This document shows positions 62,053 to 64,000 of a stretch of 64,000 nucleotides of DNA, in pieces. The notes under the pieces were generated by a model. That model had not been told where the DNA came from and did not search any database. It saw only the letters and a program-made list of their open reading frames with translations. The stretch is from assembly GCA_963834425.1 (NCBI GenBank), contig CAWIBR010000013.1:1116001-1180000 (forward strand). Direction: 5' to 3'. This stretch comes from CAVURS01 sp963834425 (GTDB taxonomy: Bacteria > Actinomycetota > Actinomycetes > Actinomycetales > CAVURS01). Positions within the stretch are counted from its first letter, which is position 1. Every line of letters starts with the position of its first letter. The translations under genes and the position numbers were made by a program.

Positions 62053-63265
62053 CGCCGGGCACGAACAGGACGGCGATCGTGCTGACCACGTTGACGGCGG
62101 CCGACACGAGCAACACCGTCGTCTCCCCGAACGAGGAGACCGCCGGGCCGGTGAGGGCCATGCCGACCGGCAGCAGCGACAGGCTGGCCATCCAGTCCAA
62201 CGAGGACACCCGGGCCAGCTTGTCGGAGGGGATGTCCCGCTGCAGCGCCGTCTGCCAGTAGATGTTGAAGGGTTCGAAGCCGGCTCCAGCCGCGAAGTAC
62301 GCGACGTAGAACATCCACGGCGCGGACGCGAAGGCCAGCGCGATCGGCACCGCGGTGAACGGCAGCCAGCCCATCGCCCCCACCAGACCGGGCTTCCTCG
62401 GGCGCCACTTCAGCGCTACCAAGCCGCCGACCACTCCACCGGCGGCGAAGAGCGCGAGCGACGTCGCATAGATCGCGTCGCCCCCGAACTCGCGTCGGCC
62501 GATCACCGGCAGCAGCACCGTCTCGGGCGCGATGACCAGCATCAGGGTGAGCGAGGTGAGCAGGAGGATGGCCGCCACCCACGGCCGCAGCAGCACCTCG
62601 CGGAAGCCCTCTCGGACCTCGCGGGTGACGCCGAGGCGATCCTCATGAGGGATCACCGTGCGGGGTGGCTCATGCAGAAACGTCAACGACAGCAACGAGA
62701 TCCCGAACGTCAGGGCGTTGATGGCGAAGGCCAGGCGAGGAGCGCCGGCGACGACGACGACCAGCGCGCCGAGGCCGGGGCCGATCACCGACGCAGTCCG
62801 ATAGCTGATGGTGATGAGCGCGTTGGCCGGTTGCAACCGCTCGGCCGGGAGGATGCTGGGGAGCAGTGCGGTCTCGGCCGGCCGGAAGAACGCCTCGCCG
62901 CCTCCGACCAGGAAGACGAGCAACGCCAGCAGCCAGATCGGCGGCGTGTGGGGCAGCAGGGCCAGCCCGAGCACCGCACAGATTCGGAACCCGTCGGCCA
63001 GCCGCATGATCAGCGTCCGGGAGACCCGATCGGCCCACACTCCGCCAACCACCGCGAACAAGACAAGCGCGGCCCAGCGCGCCGCCAGGACCAGGCCGAT
63101 GTCGGTGGCCGTGCCGTTGGCGTTCAGCACCGTGATGGTGACGGCGACCGGGAAGATCTGGTCGCCCACGGTCGAGACGGCCTGGCCGATCCAGAGCAGG
63201 CGGAAGTCGCGCTCTCCGAGCACGGAGCCACGAAGTCGTTCCACGGTCCCCGGCACGAGACCCAT
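61964..63265 (-). CDS. MFS transporter (EntS-like, MFS_3)
   Basis: A 433-residue transporter with about twelve helices. ERDFRLLWIGQAVSTVGDQIFPVAV and VVGGVWADRVSRTLIMRLAD (motif A) are those of the enterobactin exporter-like MFS_3 group. The C-terminal 35 residues are charged and Pro-rich and overlap the DMT transporter gene by 89 nt; a shift or later stop could be involved. GAGACAGG precedes the ATG. The solute is unknown. Confidence 0.88.
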   Translation of the reverse strand: MGLVPGTVERLRGSVLGERDFRLLWIGQAVSTVGDQIFPVAVTITVLNANGTATDIGLVLAARWAALVLFAVVGGVWADRVSRTLIMRLADGFRICAVLGLALLPHTPPIWLLALLVFLVGGGEAFFRPAETALLPSILPAERLQPANALITISYRTASVIGPGLGALVVVVAGAPRLAFAINALTFGISLLSLTFLHEPPRTVIPHEDRLGVTREVREGFREVLLRPWVAAILLLTSLTLMLVIAPETVLLPVIGRREFGGDAIYATSLALFAAGGVVGGLVALKWRPRKPGLVGAMGWLPFTAVPIALAFASAPWMFYVAYFAAGAGFEPFNIYWQTALQRDIPSDKLARVSSLDWMASLSLLPVGMALTGPAVSSFGETTVLLVSAAVNVVSTIAVLFVPGVKELRSPRRRAKHPAPAPDLAAAPDIRDR

Positions 63266-63359
63266 CCTGTCTCATCAGTCAGGAAACGCGGAAGCGAATA
63301 CACCGCAACGCATCCTGCCCGTCGCCCGGGGCGACGGATGGCGAGTCGAAGTCCCGACG

Positions 63360-63365
63360 TAGAGT
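63360..63365 (+). promoter_or_regulatory. leaderless -10 box for the aldo-keto reductase gene
   Basis: TAGAGT, 6 nt before the ATG at 63372. Confidence 0.5.
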
Positions 63366-63371
63366 TTCGTC

Positions 63372-64000
63372 ATGCAGATGCGGCGACTGGGGTCGTCCGG
63401 ACTGGCCGTCTCGGTCGTCGGTCTCGGCACCAACAACTTCGGGATGAAGCTGGACCTGGACGGTTGCCGCGAGGTCGTCGATGCCGCCCTCGACGCGGGG
63501 GTCACGCTCTTCGACACCTCCGACTCCTACGGCGAGTCCGAAGCCCGGCTGGGCCAGCTCCTGGAAGGCCGGCGCGACGACGTCGTCATCGCGACGAAGT
63601 TCGGCAGCCGGCTGCGCGAGCCCAACACCAATGGCGCCGACTGGGACGCGCGCGGTTCGCGACGCTACGTCCGCCGCGCGGTGGAGGGGTCGTTGCGCCG
63701 GCTACGCACCGACTGGATCGACCTCTACCAGATCCATCGCCCCGACCCCCTGACGCCGATCGAGGAGACCCTCTCGGTGCTGGACGACCTGGTCCACGAG
63801 GGGAAGGTCCGTTACGTCGGGCATTCCAACTTCACCGGCTGGCAGACCGCCCACGCCGAGTGGGTCGCGCGATCCTCGGGCGGCGTACGGTTCATCAGCG
63901 CGCAGAACGACTACAGCCTGCTCAGCCGCCACATCGAGTCTGATCTGGTGCCCGCGTTGGTCGAGTACGGCATCGGTTTGCTCCCCTACTTCCCGCTCGC
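63372..64000 (+). CDS. aldo/keto reductase, 3' end outside window
   Basis: The first 209 residues of an aldo-keto reductase. MQMRRLGSSGLAVSVVGLGT and DTSDSYGESEARLG (Asp, Tyr), VIATKFGS (Lys) and DLYQIHRPDP (the Y-x-H active-site motif) are complete. VGHSNFTGWQ and SAQNDYSLLSRH follow. The reading frame is open to the last base, so the gene runs out of the window. It differs from the aldo-keto reductase at 46.5 kb but belongs to the same broad group. Confidence 0.9.
   Translation, partial: MQMRRLGSSGLAVSVVGLGTNNFGMKLDLDGCREVVDAALDAGVTLFDTSDSYGESEARLGQLLEGRRDDVVIATKFGSRLREPNTNGADWDARGSRRYVRRAVEGSLRRLRTDWIDLYQIHRPDPLTPIEETLSVLDDLVHEGKVRYVGHSNFTGWQTAHAEWVARSSGGVRFISAQNDYSLLSRHIESDLVPALVEYGIGLLPYFPL

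Overview
The window is high-GC actinobacterial chromosome. It carries a complete Pup-proteasome locus (arc, dop, pup, prcB, prcA, pafA, pafB, pafC), the mycothiol enzyme MshC, a Tat system, helY and a probable F420-dependent LLM oxidoreductase. Gene order resembles the conserved order in streptomycetes and mycobacteria, but I cannot name a genus from the sequence. I see no rRNA, CRISPR array, integrase or insertion sequence. There is one tRNA (Leu, anticodon GAG).

Layout. 1-3.3 kb: the end of a KamA-like radical SAM gene, a VOC protein, an Lrp/AsnC regulator and a 5'-3' exonuclease. 3.4-11.2 kb (minus strand): pafB-pafC, a zinc-ribbon protein, a small membrane protein, tatA-tatC, a lipid kinase and helY. 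11.3-22.7 kb: DUF3866, two FKBP isomerases, pafA, a GH15 glycosidase, an epimerase, then prcA, prcB, a broken endonuclease VII gene, pup and dop. 22.8-27.8 kb: an accessory block (Nudix, esterase, DUF4265/FAD oxidase, PLP lyase, DUF3054) that separates dop from arc. 27.8-33.5 kb: arc, trmI, a site-2 protease with CBS domains, a RecB-like nuclease and a homocysteine methyltransferase. 33.6-38.9 kb: two paralogous membrane-anchored proteins and a MacB-type ABC exporter. 39-49.4 kb: PAC2, mshC, SCO1664-like, DUF3090, histidine phosphatase, CorA, UppP, LLM oxidoreductase, aldo-keto reductase and M20 peptidase. 49.7-64 kb: tRNA-Leu, a peptidoglycan-binding protein, a two-component system facing a very large TPR/membrane protein, small VOC and GNAT genes, exporters and a partial aldo-keto reductase.

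How the genes work together. PafA (ligase) and Dop (depupylase) attach and remove Pup; Arc unfolds pupylated substrates for the PrcAB core; PafB/PafC are WYL-type regulators encoded beside them. In this sequence Pup ends in Gly-Gly-Glu, so PafA could use it without prior deamidation by Dop.

Two window-wide patterns matter. First, about 24 genes have a TANNNT hexamer 5-8 nt before an ATG or GTG start. This is the signature of leaderless transcripts, and I used it to choose starts. Second, at least 13 genes contain a one-base frameshift, and nearly all look like single extra bases, including in tatC and pup. That bias suggests uncorrected sequencing error rather than gene decay. The endonuclease VII gene is the exception, with about five shifts in 690 bases. 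Several intergenic spaces hold long hairpins, three of them built from duplicated 20-26-nt units.
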